A stretch of DNA of 64,000 nt. It comes from Paraflavitalea sp. CAU 1676. Its GTDB lineage: Bacteria > Bacteroidota > Bacteroidia > Chitinophagales > Chitinophagaceae. The stretch lies in the NCBI RefSeq assembly GCF_029223285.1, contig NZ_JARHUJ010000001.1, positions 310,001-374,000 of the forward strand. The letters are read 5' to 3'. A program made the translations under genes and the position numbers. The notes beneath the pieces were generated by a model. It was not told the origin of the DNA and ran no database searches. It was given only the letters and a program-made list of their open reading frames with translations. Of this stretch, positions 41,038 to 51,226 are shown one piece after another (position 1 is the first letter of the stretch; every line of letters starts with the position of its first letter).

Positions 41038-42501
41038 GTGAAGTCATTTAAACCATATTTATTCCTGGGAATGCAGGGCGTAGTGCTATTGCTATCGCTC
41101 CTTACGAATTGGTATATCCCTTTGTCATATATCATGTTGGCCATCATTTTCATGATGGTACTGGATAAACTGGGAAAAGGCCTCGTATTGCGCGAAATCG
41201 TGGCACTCCATACAATTTTTATTTGTTTGGCGATGCCCACTTTGGGATATACTACCTATACAAGAACAAGCAATTTTGGGTTTTGGGTTAAATACATGCC
41301 TGTAACGGAGGAAACTTACTTCGGTTTTGCCTTACCGGCCATTATTGCCTTCTCGATAGCCTTGTGTTGGCCGTTAGGACGGGAGGGTAAAACTGATCAG
41401 GGCGCATCGCTGGCGGCTAAGGTTGATTTGTGTCGACAGATATTGTCCAGACCAGCTATGAAGAGGGTGAGTCTTATCATTCTTACGACAGGTGTGGTCA
41501 TGTTTTTCGCTATGACCGTTTTGCCTTCGGCTTTGCAGTTCATCTTCTCTCTGTTTTACTTTACAGCGTTTGCGGGCCTGCTTTACGTTTACTACACTCC
41601 CTCGTTTAAATACAAGTGGGCGATCCTTTCCCTGTTTGTCCTCTTTATTTTCTATAATGCCTTGCGTACGGGTATGTTTACAGTCGTGGCATACATGGGT
41701 ATTACTCTTTTCTCTTTCTTCTTCCTGGGTTCTAAAGCCGGAATCGCCCGCAAGCTGGTATTTTTTCTTTTTGGAGCTTTTATATTGATCATCATCCAGG
41801 TGGTAAAGCCGGAATTTCGTAAATCGACGTGGCGGCAGAACTATGCGGGGAGTAAATCGGAGTTGTTCTTCAATTTGATGACAGAACAGTTGGCTAAGGA
41901 AAGCATGTTCTCTATGAAAGCTTTTTATCCCATCTATTACCGCGTAAACCAGGGCTACAACGTGGCGTTGGTAATGAGGCGCATCCCGGAAGTTCAGCCT
42001 TATGATGGTGGCAAAAACCTTTCGCTTTCTTTTGCGTCGGCTTTTGTGCCGAGGTTATTGTGGCCCGACAAACCGGAGGCGGGCGGTAAGTTTAATATGA
42101 AATACTATGCTGGTGTTTCTATAAAAGGTTGGTCGACCAATGTGGGGCCCCTGGGAGAAGCATATGGTAGTTTTGGCAAGTTTGGAGGCATTCTCTTCAT
42201 GTGCTTGCTGGGTATCTTCATCCGGGGGGTGTATCTGCTCGTGTTTGTACTGAGTAAAAAAGTTCCATTGCTGGTCTTCTGGCTCCCAGTATTATTCTAC
42301 CAGATTACCTATTCCGCAGAAACGGATAGCCTTCAGATATTCAATTCGCTTATCAAGTCTGCATTCTTCATTTGGGGGGTTTATAAGATCATGCCTCAAT
42401 GGTTTGGACTATATAAGGACAGGTACATTATGAAACGGCGCAGGAAGCCCACCATTCAGGATCAGGTAAACGGAGCGCAGGTTTCAACTCACCCCGGATA
42501 A
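41038..42501 (+). CDS. Wzy-like polysaccharide polymerase
   Basis: A 487-residue membrane protein with about eleven helices and one large periplasmic loop (about residues 265-370) carrying PRLLWPDKP, a motif seen in exopolysaccharide polymerases of the Wzy type. It starts at GTG 41038, 17 bp after the preceding stop. A Wzy enzyme normally goes with a Wzx flippase, but no flippase is seen; the export system here is an ABC transporter. Confidence 0.8.
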   Translation: MKSFKPYLFLGMQGVVLLLSLLTNWYIPLSYIMLAIIFMMVLDKLGKGLVLREIVALHTIFICLAMPTLGYTTYTRTSNFGFWVKYMPVTEETYFGFALPAIIAFSIALCWPLGREGKTDQGASLAAKVDLCRQILSRPAMKRVSLIILTTGVVMFFAMTVLPSALQFIFSLFYFTAFAGLLYVYYTPSFKYKWAILSLFVLFIFYNALRTGMFTVVAYMGITLFSFFFLGSKAGIARKLVFFLFGAFILIIIQVVKPEFRKSTWRQNYAGSKSELFFNLMTEQLAKESMFSMKAFYPIYYRVNQGYNVALVMRRIPEVQPYDGGKNLSLSFASAFVPRLLWPDKPEAGGKFNMKYYAGVSIKGWSTNVGPLGEAYGSFGKFGGILFMCLLGIFIRGVYLLVFVLSKKVPLLVFWLPVLFYQITYSAETDSLQIFNSLIKSAFFIWGVYKIMPQWFGLYKDRYIMKRRRKPTIQDQVNGAQVSTHPG

Positions 42502-42507
42502 TTTTTC

Positions 42508-43524
42508 ATGGCGGATAACGAACAAAACTCGCTCAGGATTTCGCTGATCTTCCGAAAAAACCGTGAACACGGCTTTAGTATTGAAAAGATCTTTCGGCAG
42601 CTTGGCGATATCATCGCACAAAAAGCGACGGTACAGCAGGTCTACGTACCGGAAATAAAAGCTTCACCCCTGCATATTTGGAAGAATATCAGGTCGGGAA
42701 AGTCATTGTCGGCAGATATATTCCATATTACCGGCGATATCCACTATATGGTGATGGCATTTCCGCGTAAGAAAACAATCCTCACGATCCATGATTGTGT
42801 ATTCCTGTACCAATCGAATGGACTTAAAAAATGGCTCCTAAAGCTCATTTTCCTGAAATTGCCTGTAAAGCGATCCAGGCTGATAACGACCATTTCCGAT
42901 AAATCACGCCGGGAAATCATTGAAAATTCCGGATGTGATCCTGAAAAGGTGGTGGTAGTGCCCAATCCTGTGGGAGATCTATTTTACTATCGGCAACATA
43001 GTTTTAGGCAAGAACAGCCCGTACTGCTATTTATTGGCTCTACACCCAATAAGAATATCGAGCGGGTCATCGAGGCTATCAAAGGAATTCCCTGTTTGCT
43101 TCATATTGTGGGAAACCTAACTGCGCATGCTAAGAATTTGCTCGAAATGAACAATATTCAGTATGAACAACGCGAAGGCCTGTCTGAACAAGCATTGGCT
43201 GATGCTTATGCGGATTGTGATATTGTTATGTTCCCTTCTACTTACGAGGGCTTTGGCTTGCCAGTTGTGGAAGGACAAAAATCCGGCCGCCCGGTGATCA
43301 CCAGCAATATCAGCCCCATGAAAGAAGTAGCCGCCGAAGGCGCCTGTTTGGTAGATCCATACGATACTGCATCGATCAGACAGGGGGTTTGCAAGATCAT
43401 GGCCGACGCTGAATATAGGGACCAATTGGTGAAAAAGGGGTTTGAAAATGTTAAACAATATGAAGCAGTTGCCATTGCCGAAAGGTACTTACAGGTATAC
43501 AAGCGCGTGAAAATCAATGATTGA
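42508..43524 (+). CDS. Glycosyltransferase family 4
   Basis: A 338-residue GT-B enzyme. The donor half shows VLLFIGSTPNKNIERVIEAI and MFPSTYEGFGLPVVEGQKSGRPVITSN, and the N-terminal half TILTIHDCVFL and KVVVVPNPV. After it the operon has its widest break (211 bp, 43525-43735) with no clear gene and only a weak promoter-like TTTAG region near 43571. Confidence 0.9.
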   Translation: MADNEQNSLRISLIFRKNREHGFSIEKIFRQLGDIIAQKATVQQVYVPEIKASPLHIWKNIRSGKSLSADIFHITGDIHYMVMAFPRKKTILTIHDCVFLYQSNGLKKWLLKLIFLKLPVKRSRLITTISDKSRREIIENSGCDPEKVVVVPNPVGDLFYYRQHSFRQEQPVLLFIGSTPNKNIERVIEAIKGIPCLLHIVGNLTAHAKNLLEMNNIQYEQREGLSEQALADAYADCDIVMFPSTYEGFGLPVVEGQKSGRPVITSNISPMKEVAAEGACLVDPYDTASIRQGVCKIMADAEYRDQLVKKGFENVKQYEAVAIAERYLQVYKRVKIND

Positions 43525-43735
43525 ACACTCGTACTGTAGAAACATTTAATTTCATTTTAATTGCACAACTTTAGGCCACGGTCTTAATTTTTAGTAATTA
43601 TGCATCGGAATCCTGACCAAATACGTTCACATAAGAGATCAAGACCAGTTTCCAAAAAATCTTACTTATGGCCAGGATATGTACCTCTAAATCTGATACC
43701 GGCATGGAATTCCGTACGTTCAATGTCGTTATCTT

Positions 43736-44635
43736 ATGAATTTATTTCGACGCTTAATACAGCCCAATTCTTTCCTTTCCAGAAATGGAAAGTATATTAT
43801 TATATTCCTGAATGGCTTCTTACTCGCTTCACTGGTTTACTTCTATATCGAAAAACAATATGAGAAGGGATTGTTCACGGCAATGGCCTCGTTTGTCAAA
43901 AGCCAGGTAGTGAACACACCTTCCGATAGCCAGGCTGGCAAAGAAGATAGTCTGCTTACCAAAAGTGTTCACCTGGTACACCAGATTTGTGAATACCGGA
44001 TGCCTGTATTTGTTGCTAACAATATTAGTGGAGTGAAGGCCAATGTGATCGCCCCGGTTAGTGTCGACCTGATGACTGCGCAGGGGGCCTGTGGAAGCCA
44101 CGCCTACGTACTGGCCAGATTGCTCCAGGAAATGGATATCGAAACGCGGATCCCACAAATGACTGTAGAAGGGCAGAGTGCCGGGCATATCATTGTGGAG
44201 GCCAAAACATCAGCGGGTTGGGTTGTTATGGATGCGCTGAGTGATGTCTTTTTCAGAAAGCCCGATGGACAGTTGGCCGGGTTCAAGGATGTTCATAGCA
44301 ATTGGGAATATTATAAACAACAACTTCCCGCGGATTATAATATGGCATACCGGTACGAGGGCGTTCGCTATACCAACTGGGACAAAGTACCCGTTATTAT
44401 GCCCTTATTGAAAAACGTAATGTACCTGGCCGTCGGAAAGGAGAAAACGGATAGCTATTCCATCAGAAGTCTTGGCCTCAAGAAAAATAATATTCTTTTT
44501 AACCTGACCCTTGGTGCATACCTGATCGTAATGCTTTTTTCCATCAACCTGTATTTGAAGGCAAAGAAGAAAGCTGCTTTGACGACGGCCGCACCAGACG
44601 CCACAGTTGCTCCGGTTCCCGTTCAACCTATCTAA
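43736..44635 (+). CDS. Membrane-anchored transglutaminase-like protein
   Basis: A 299-residue protein with membrane helices near both ends (about 24-40 and 255-275) and, between, a papain-like transglutaminase core: Cys in GACGSHAYVLARLL near residue 121, His in AGHIIVEA near 149 and Asp in WVVMDALSD near 162, in the expected order. Such domains form or split amide bonds. It is a rare companion in a polysaccharide locus; it may modify an amidated sugar or a peptide at the envelope, but no substrate is evident. Confidence 0.75.
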   Translation: MNLFRRLIQPNSFLSRNGKYIIIFLNGFLLASLVYFYIEKQYEKGLFTAMASFVKSQVVNTPSDSQAGKEDSLLTKSVHLVHQICEYRMPVFVANNISGVKANVIAPVSVDLMTAQGACGSHAYVLARLLQEMDIETRIPQMTVEGQSAGHIIVEAKTSAGWVVMDALSDVFFRKPDGQLAGFKDVHSNWEYYKQQLPADYNMAYRYEGVRYTNWDKVPVIMPLLKNVMYLAVGKEKTDSYSIRSLGLKKNNILFNLTLGAYLIVMLFSINLYLKAKKKAALTTAAPDATVAPVPVQPI

Positions 44636-44770
44636 GCAAGGCTGTACTATTTACCCTGGTTTCCCGTTGTACTCAATGATCGAAAATTTGAGAACCCGTA
44701 ATAGGAGTACTCTTTTTTTTGCGGTTCGATGCCACCCTTTGGCATTATTCCCTTATAATTTTTTTGAAAC

Positions 44771-46630
44771 ATGTGCGGCATTGCCGGTATACTTCATTTC
44801 AGGCAGCCTCTGGCTGATCCTTCGACCATTAAAAAGATGACCGATGCCATGGCGCATCGGGGCCCCGATGCCCACAACGACTTCATCGAAGATGAAGTGG
44901 CTTTGGGACATCGGCGGCTCTCGATCATCGACCTGTCTACAGCTGCGAATCAGCCGTTTACCGACCCAAGTGGCCGTTATAGAATGGTCTATAATGGCGA
45001 GATATATAATTTTAAGGAGGTCAGGGATCGCCTCAGTGATTATCCGTTCACTACCACGGGTGATACGGAAGTATTACTGGCAGCCTATATAAAATGGGGG
45101 GCCGACTGCCTCCCGTTGCTGAAGGGGATGTTCGCATTCGCCATTTGGGACCGGGTCGAAAAGGTGCTGTTCATCGCACGCGACAGGATGGGTGTAAAGC
45201 CCATCTATTATTTTGCCAATGATCACCACTTCCTGTTCGCTTCAGAGATAAGGGGGATTTTGGCTACCGGGCTGGTTCCTAACAAGATCAGTACAGCTGC
45301 CGTTAGAGAGTTTCTCAGTTACCAATCAATCGGGTTCCCACTATCCATCATTGAAAACATATTCCAGTTGGATGCCGGTTCCTGGATGACCATCCGTCAA
45401 GGGAAAATCACCACCCGGAAATATTGGGATATCACCTCAACTTCTACAGAAGGAAGCTACGATGATAAGAGTCAGGTGTTGCGGACAATTCGTCAACTTT
45501 TACGTGACTCTGTTGAACGGCGCCTGGTGAGCGATGTGCCCATTGGTGCTTTTTTATCGGGAGGTATCGATTCAAGCGCTGTTGTTGGCCTGATGGCTGA
45601 AGTAAGCAGTGCAAGACCCAATACTTTTACGATCGGCTTCAGTGAAAAGGAATTTGATGAGTCGGACTATGCAGCTACGATTGCGCGAAAATTCAATACC
45701 AACCACAACCAGGTATTGCTTAAGCCTTCCGTTTTCCTGGATGAACTTGATAATGCACTGAATGCCATGGATACGCCCAGCGGCGACGGGGTGAACACTT
45801 ATGTTGTTTCAAAAGCTATCAGACAAAACGGCCTCACGGTAGCACTATCGGGCGTTGGTGGCGACGAATTGTTTGCGGGCTACCCCTTTTTCAAGCAGTT
45901 TTTGCAGCTTAAGAAGTTCAGTAAGATGTGGGGTATAGCCGGTCCGGCACGACAGATAGCTGCAAGTGTCCTTGCCTTAAAAGGTTCAAATAAAGCAGGC
46001 AGACTGCAGCAATTGCTGAAAGCTCCGGCTTGCTCCATTGCTGCGTTTTATCCGGAGTTTAGAAGGATACTGTCGGGAGGGCTGCTGACTAATCTTACAC
46101 ATCTCGATCGGCAATCCACTGCATTGGAAAATAATTTATTGCAACTCAATGGCAGTATGGAGAAGTTTCCAAGCCTGAGTCAGGTATCGATAGCGGAGTA
46201 CCTTGGGTATACGCAGCATACGCTTTTGAAAGACACCGACCAGATGAGTATGGCCGTATCGCTTGAGGTACGAGAGCCTTTCTTCGATCACGACCTCGTA
46301 ACCTATGTGCTGGGTATTCCCGATCACTTCAAGTTCCCTCATACCCCAAAAGGTCTTTTGGTAGATTCCCTCCAGGGGTTGTTGCCCCACGAAGTGGTTC
46401 ACCGCCGTAAACAAGGTTTTCTGTTCCCCTGGTCGGTTTGGATGAAAAACGAACTGTTCGCCTTCTGCGATCAGCGACTGAAACGGATCAGCGAGCGGGA
46501 TTTTGTCGATGGTAAGGCGTTACTGGCCTATTGGGACCGGTTCAGGAAAGGAGATCCAGGGGTACGGTGGATGGAGTTGTGGCTTTTTGTGGTATTGGAG
46601 TATTGGATGGAAAAAAACAGCAGCAATTGA
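44771..46630 (+). CDS. asnB: Asparagine synthase-like amidotransferase
   Basis: A 619-residue glutamine-hydrolysing asparagine synthase type protein. The glutaminase nucleophile is Cys2 (MCGIAGILHF), followed by MAHRGPDAHN and VYNGEIYNF. The synthetase half has the PP-loop FLSGGIDSSAVVGLM near residue 260. Members in polysaccharide clusters are thought to amidate uronic acids or other acidic sugars instead of Asp. It precedes a glycosyltransferase gene by 9 bp. A housekeeping role cannot be ruled out. Confidence 0.93.
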   Translation: MCGIAGILHFRQPLADPSTIKKMTDAMAHRGPDAHNDFIEDEVALGHRRLSIIDLSTAANQPFTDPSGRYRMVYNGEIYNFKEVRDRLSDYPFTTTGDTEVLLAAYIKWGADCLPLLKGMFAFAIWDRVEKVLFIARDRMGVKPIYYFANDHHFLFASEIRGILATGLVPNKISTAAVREFLSYQSIGFPLSIIENIFQLDAGSWMTIRQGKITTRKYWDITSTSTEGSYDDKSQVLRTIRQLLRDSVERRLVSDVPIGAFLSGGIDSSAVVGLMAEVSSARPNTFTIGFSEKEFDESDYAATIARKFNTNHNQVLLKPSVFLDELDNALNAMDTPSGDGVNTYVVSKAIRQNGLTVALSGVGGDELFAGYPFFKQFLQLKKFSKMWGIAGPARQIAASVLALKGSNKAGRLQQLLKAPACSIAAFYPEFRRILSGGLLTNLTHLDRQSTALENNLLQLNGSMEKFPSLSQVSIAEYLGYTQHTLLKDTDQMSMAVSLEVREPFFDHDLVTYVLGIPDHFKFPHTPKGLLVDSLQGLLPHEVVHRRKQGFLFPWSVWMKNELFAFCDQRLKRISERDFVDGKALLAYWDRFRKGDPGVRWMELWLFVVLEYWMEKNSSN

Positions 46631-46639
46631 TGATCTCCC

Positions 46640-47788
46640 ATGAGTAAAGACAAGAAGTCTATCCTGGTATTTATTGATTGGTTCGATCCAGGCTTTAAGG
46701 CCGGCGGCCCCATACGTTCGGCGGTTAATTTTGTACGCCACCTGCAGCACCACTATAAGGTGTATGTGTTTACTGGTGACCGCGATCTGAATGCACAGGA
46801 ACCCTATGCAAACGTCCAGACTGATCAATGGGTTACTTATGATGAGGCCGTCAACGTGTTGTATTGTTCACCCGGCAACCTGAACTGGAAATACATCCGG
46901 GGTGTAATGGAATCGATCAATCCGGATCATATTTATCTCAATAGCCTCTTTTCGAGGTACTTTACCATTTATCCGCTGTTGATCAACCGGTCGAGAGGAT
47001 GGAAAAATAATACGGTACTGGCTCCCCGGGGAATGTTGCGGCAAAGCGCTCTGCAATTCAAGGCTACCAAAAAGAAGTTTTTCCTGCGCGCTTTCCGGTG
47101 GTTGTCGGTGCACCGCCATATAGCTTTCCAGGCAACGGATGACACGGAGTTTAAGGACGTACAGCAGGCTTTCGGTAATTCCTCCAAAGTCGTATTGATA
47201 CCCAATTTCCCGGCTTATGTGCAACCTTACCCGGGAAGTTCGCCCAAGAAGAAAGGGACTTTGAACATTGTTTTCGTAGGCAGGATCCACCCCATCAAGA
47301 ACCTGCATTTCCTGATCGAACGGATGAAATACCTAAATGGGGAGGTTTCGTTGAGCGTTATTGGTAGTGAGGAAGATAAAGCTTACACAGAAAGCTGCCG
47401 GCAACTGTCCGCAACATTACCGACAGGAGTTAGGGTCAATTTTATGGGTGAGAAGCCTAATCATGAGCTGCCCGGCATTATTGCCCAACATCATATTTTC
47501 GGATTGCCAACGCAGGGAGAGAACTTTGGACATGCTATTTTTGAAGGGCTTTCTGCCGGTAAGCCTGTATTGATCAGCGATCAAACTCCCTGGAGAAGTC
47601 TGCAGACTGCCAGAGCAGGTTGGGATTTACCGCTTGGAGACCCTAAGGGCTTTGAACAGGCACTTCAATCTGTACTCGATATGGAACAGGAGCAATACAA
47701 CCAATGGTCGTCAGGAGCCTGGAATTTCGCCTACCAGTTTAGCGCAGGTTCAGATGCTTTGCAAAAATATACCCGTTTATTTCAATGA
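46640..47788 (+). CDS. Glycosyltransferase family 4 (WcaI/GumH-like)
   Basis: A 382-residue GT-B enzyme: FIDWFDPGFKAGGPIRSAVNFVRHL at the N-terminus, TVLAPRGMLRQSALQFK near residue 130, and a donor half NIVFVGRIHPIKNLHFLIERM through LPTQGENFGHAIFEGLSAGKPVLISD. It overlaps the acetyltransferase gene downstream by 4 bp. Confidence 0.9.
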   Translation: MSKDKKSILVFIDWFDPGFKAGGPIRSAVNFVRHLQHHYKVYVFTGDRDLNAQEPYANVQTDQWVTYDEAVNVLYCSPGNLNWKYIRGVMESINPDHIYLNSLFSRYFTIYPLLINRSRGWKNNTVLAPRGMLRQSALQFKATKKKFFLRAFRWLSVHRHIAFQATDDTEFKDVQQAFGNSSKVVLIPNFPAYVQPYPGSSPKKKGTLNIVFVGRIHPIKNLHFLIERMKYLNGEVSLSVIGSEEDKAYTESCRQLSATLPTGVRVNFMGEKPNHELPGIIAQHHIFGLPTQGENFGHAIFEGLSAGKPVLISDQTPWRSLQTARAGWDLPLGDPKGFEQALQSVLDMEQEQYNQWSSGAWNFAYQFSAGSDALQKYTRLFQ

Positions 47789-48354
47789 AGCCCGCAACAG
47801 ACCTTTCATCGTACAACAACGATTGGTATAAAGCCGAGATCGGGGCTTCCCGTTTCAAACAGGCTGCCTGGTACCTGATCAACGTTTGTTTCTACATCAA
47901 TCCCTTGTTTCCACTAAGTGGGTTTAAAACAACAATGTTACGTTGGTTTGGCGCCAAACTGGGTAAAGGCGTCGTGATTAAACCAGCGGTCAATATCAAG
48001 TATCCCTGGAAACTAACCATCGGCGATCATGTTTGGATAGGTGAGAAAGTTTGGATCGACAACCTGGCCCCTGTATCCATTGGTAGCCATGTTTGTCTTT
48101 CTCAGGGCGCCATGCTGCTAACCGGTAACCATGATTACAGCAAGACAACTTTCGATCTGTCGGTTTCCGGTATTACTCTGGAGGAGGGTGTATGGATTGG
48201 TGCGCAAGCACTTGTTTGCCCCGGAGTTCATGCTGCCTCTCATGCTGTATTATCGGCTATGTCCGTGGCTACGAAGAATTTAGAATCCTATACTATTTAC
48301 CAGGGCAATCCTGCACAACCCGCCCGCGAAAGGGTGATCGCTCCCAAGCCATGA
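47785..48354 (+). CDS. wcaF: WcaF-like colanic acid acetyltransferase
   Basis: A 189-residue hexapeptide acetyltransferase with the WcaF pattern: WYLINVCFYINPLFPLSGFKTTMLRWFGAKLGKGVVIKP, then IGDHVWIGEKVWIDN and LTGNHDYSKTTFDL, with the His of GNHDY in the active site. WcaF relatives O-acetylate fucose in colanic acid; GDP-fucose genes lie 1 kb downstream. Overlaps both neighbours by 4 bp. Confidence 0.88.
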   Translation: MKPATDLSSYNNDWYKAEIGASRFKQAAWYLINVCFYINPLFPLSGFKTTMLRWFGAKLGKGVVIKPAVNIKYPWKLTIGDHVWIGEKVWIDNLAPVSIGSHVCLSQGAMLLTGNHDYSKTTFDLSVSGITLEEGVWIGAQALVCPGVHAASHAVLSAMSVATKNLESYTIYQGNPAQPARERVIAPKP

Positions 48355-49097
48355 CAATATCAATTATCACAGCTACCTATAACAGTGCCGAAACCGTTCG
48401 GGACACGCTGACCAGCGTTGCCCGGCAAGATCATCCGTCCATTGAACATATTATTATAGATGGGGTGTCGAAGGATGGTACCCTCGATATTGTTAAAGAC
48501 TTTCCGCACGTTGCACGAATCGTTTGTGAAAAGGATAGGGGTATTTATGATGCCATGAACAAAGGGCTGAAAGTGGCTACCGGTGATGTAGTCGGCATAT
48601 TGAACTCCGACGACTTTTATAACAACGATCAGGTCCTTTCCCGTGTCATGGCGGCTTTCGAAGATCCGGCAATAGATGTTGTATACGGTGATCTGCAATA
48701 TGTTAGAAAAAATGACGTTTATGTAGTCACCCGCCACTGGAAAAGTGGCCGGTACAAGAGAAAATACTTCTACTATGGATGGATGCCCCCGCATCCTACG
48801 TTTTTTGTGCGACGCAGGATTTATGAGCAGGTAGGAGTTTTCAACACTGATTTACGATCTGCTGCCGATTATGAAATGATGCTCCGCATCCTGGTGCGCC
48901 ACGATGCGAAAGCAGGATATATCCCTGAAGTATTGGTGAAAATGAGAGCTGGCGGTATGAGCAATGCTTCCCTGAAGAACCGGCTTCGGGCAAACCGAGA
49001 AGACCGGATGGCCTGGGCTTTGAATGATCTGAAACCATTTTTTTTTACGACCTGGCTGAAGCCCGTGCGTAAAATATTCCAATTTATAACCAGATAA
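48351..49097 (+). CDS. Glycosyltransferase family 2 (WcaA/WcaE-like)
   Basis: A 248-residue GT-A enzyme: [42 protein letters not shown] at the start, [11 protein letters not shown] with the metal-binding Asp pair near residue 88, and [12 protein letters not shown]. The ATG at 48351 overlaps the upstream stop as ATGA; the longer frame from 48192 has no family features. Confidence 0.9.
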   Translation: MTISIITATYNSAETVRDTLTSVARQDHPSIEHIIIDGVSKDGTLDIVKDFPHVARIVCEKDRGIYDAMNKGLKVATGDVVGILNSDDFYNNDQVLSRVMAAFEDPAIDVVYGDLQYVRKNDVYVVTRHWKSGRYKRKYFYYGWMPPHPTFFVRRRIYEQVGVFNTDLRSAADYEMMLRILVRHDAKAGYIPEVLVKMRAGGMSNASLKNRLRANREDRMAWALNDLKPFFFTTWLKPVRKIFQFITR

Positions 49098-49102
49098 ACA
49101 CT

Positions 49103-50218
49103 ATGCCAAAAGTTGCTTTAATTACCGGTGTTACCGGCCAGGATGGAGCTTATTTGACTGACCTGCTTTTGAAGAAAGGGTACGTTGTTCACGGGATCAA
49201 GCGCAGAAGTTCGCTTTTCAATACCGAACGTATTGATCATCTCTATCAGGATCCTCATGAAAAGAACGTACAGCTGAAGCTGCATTACGGTGATCTTACG
49301 GATTCTACCAACCTGATCCGTATCATTCAGGAAACTCAACCCGACGAGATCTATAACCTCGCGGCCATGAGCCACGTTGCGGTGAGTTTCGAAACGCCGG
49401 AATATACAGCTAACGCCGATGGTATCGGTACGCTGCGGATCCTGGAAGCAGTACGTTTATTGGGCATGACCAAGAAAACCAAGATCTATCAGGCATCAAC
49501 TTCCGAATTATACGGAAAGGTGCAGGAAATCCCTCAATCTGAAAGAACTCCTTTCTATCCCCGTTCTCCCTATGCAGTAGCTAAAATGTATGCCTACTGG
49601 ATCACGGTGAACTACCGGGAAGCTTATGATATGTATGCCGTAAATGGTATCCTGTTCAACCATGAATCTCCACTTCGCGGTGAAACATTCGTTACCCGCA
49701 AGATCACCCGTGGTGTGGCCAAAATAGCACTGGGGCTGCAGGATAAAATTTACCTCGGTAACCTCGATGCCAAGCGCGACTGGGGGCATGCCAAGGATTA
49801 TGTAGAAGCAATGTACCTGATACTTCAACAACCCAAGCCGGAAGATTATGTTATTGCAACCGGTGTAACCACGCCCGTTCGTGAGTTCGTGCGTATGGCC
49901 TTTAGTGAGGTCGGTATCACTGTTGAATTCAAGGGCAAGGATGAAAAGGAAATTGGTGTCGTTACTGCCTGCAAGAACCCCGACTTCAAGGTCGAGATCG
50001 GTAAAGAAGTGGTAGCTGTGGATGCACGCTATTACCGCCCAACCGAAGTAGACCTGCTGATCGGCGACCCCACCAAATCTCAAACACAATTGGGGTGGAA
50101 GCCTAAATACGACCTGGCCGGCCTGGTTAAGGAGATGGTAGCCAATGATGTAGAGTTATTCAGGAAAGAAGTGCTGCTAAAAGGAGAGGGTTACTACGTG
50201 CGTAACCAGTTTGAATAG
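49103..50218 (+). CDS. gmd: GDP-mannose 4,6-dehydratase
   Basis: A 371-residue extended SDR with all Gmd hallmarks: [34 protein letters not shown], the catalytic Thr/Glu in [12 protein letters not shown], Tyr-x3-Lys in [11 protein letters not shown] and [17 protein letters not shown]. It makes GDP-4-keto-6-deoxymannose, the first step to GDP-L-fucose, which is completed by the next gene. Confidence 0.96.
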   Translation: MPKVALITGVTGQDGAYLTDLLLKKGYVVHGIKRRSSLFNTERIDHLYQDPHEKNVQLKLHYGDLTDSTNLIRIIQETQPDEIYNLAAMSHVAVSFETPEYTANADGIGTLRILEAVRLLGMTKKTKIYQASTSELYGKVQEIPQSERTPFYPRSPYAVAKMYAYWITVNYREAYDMYAVNGILFNHESPLRGETFVTRKITRGVAKIALGLQDKIYLGNLDAKRDWGHAKDYVEAMYLILQQPKPEDYVIATGVTTPVREFVRMAFSEVGITVEFKGKDEKEIGVVTACKNPDFKVEIGKEVVAVDARYYRPTEVDLLIGDPTKSQTQLGWKPKYDLAGLVKEMVANDVELFRKEVLLKGEGYYVRNQFE

Positions 50219-50260
50219 TATTTGACCTAATTTTGTTAGTTATCAGAAGCTTTATACCTC

Positions 50261-51199
50261 ATGAACAAATCCGAAAAGATATATATAGCTGGTCACCGCG
50301 GTATGGTGGGTTCTGCCATTCTGCGGAAATTAAAGGCAGAGGGCTTCAACAACATTATCGTACGTACCTCGTCTGAGCTAGACCTGCGCAATCAGCAGGC
50401 TGTGAATGATTTCTTCGCCGCCGAGAATCCTGATTACGTTTTTTTGGCAGCAGCCAAAGTAGGTGGTATCCAGGCTAATAATGTGTACCGGGCCGATTTC
50501 ATTTATGAAAACATGATGATCCAATCGAATGTGATCCATGCGGCTTATGTACAAAAGGTGAAGAAGCTGATGTTCCTCGGTTCATCCTGTATCTACCCCA
50601 AGCTGGCGCCTCAGCCGCTGAAAGAAGAATACCTGCTGACCGGTTTGCTGGAATCAACCAATGAACCTTACGCCATTGCGAAGATCGCGGGTATCAAAAT
50701 GTGCGATGCATACCGCGCTCAATATGGATGCAACTTCATTTCGGTGATGCCAACCAACCTGTATGGTCCGAATGATAATTATGATCTTACCAATTCGCAT
50801 GTATTACCGGCACTCCTCAGAAAGTTTCATGAAGCCAGGATCAACAATGCACCGGAAGTAATGATGTGGGGTACTGGTAGTCCTCGCCGCGAGTTCCTTC
50901 ATGCCGACGACCTGGCTGCTGCTTGTTATTTTCTGATGCAGAACTACAATGAAGAAGGGCTGGTAAACGTGGGCACCGGTGAAGACGTAACGATCAAAGA
51001 ACTGGCTTTACTGGTTAAAGAAATAGTTGGCTTTAAAGGTGAAATCAAACACGATCTGAGTAAACCGGATGGTACACCCCGTAAGCTCATGGATGTAGGT
51101 AAACTGCATAACATGGGTTGGAAGCATACCATCGGGTTGCGTGAAGGGATCGAGAAAGTGTATAAAGAATTCGTGAAGACGGAAGCCGTTGCCCAGTGA
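50261..51199 (+). CDS. fcl: GDP-L-fucose synthase
   Basis: A 312-residue SDR with [38 protein letters not shown], Tyr-x3-Lys in [12 protein letters not shown], and [13 protein letters not shown]. It epimerises and reduces the product of Gmd to GDP-L-fucose, so fucose is a predicted component of the polymer. It follows gmd by 42 bp. Confidence 0.96.
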   Translation: MNKSEKIYIAGHRGMVGSAILRKLKAEGFNNIIVRTSSELDLRNQQAVNDFFAAENPDYVFLAAAKVGGIQANNVYRADFIYENMMIQSNVIHAAYVQKVKKLMFLGSSCIYPKLAPQPLKEEYLLTGLLESTNEPYAIAKIAGIKMCDAYRAQYGCNFISVMPTNLYGPNDNYDLTNSHVLPALLRKFHEARINNAPEVMMWGTGSPRREFLHADDLAAACYFLMQNYNEEGLVNVGTGEDVTIKELALLVKEIVGFKGEIKHDLSKPDGTPRKLMDVGKLHNMGWKHTIGLREGIEKVYKEFVKTEAVAQ

Positions 51200-51226
51200 G
51201 GCGGTAAAAATAGCATTTAGCCTGGC

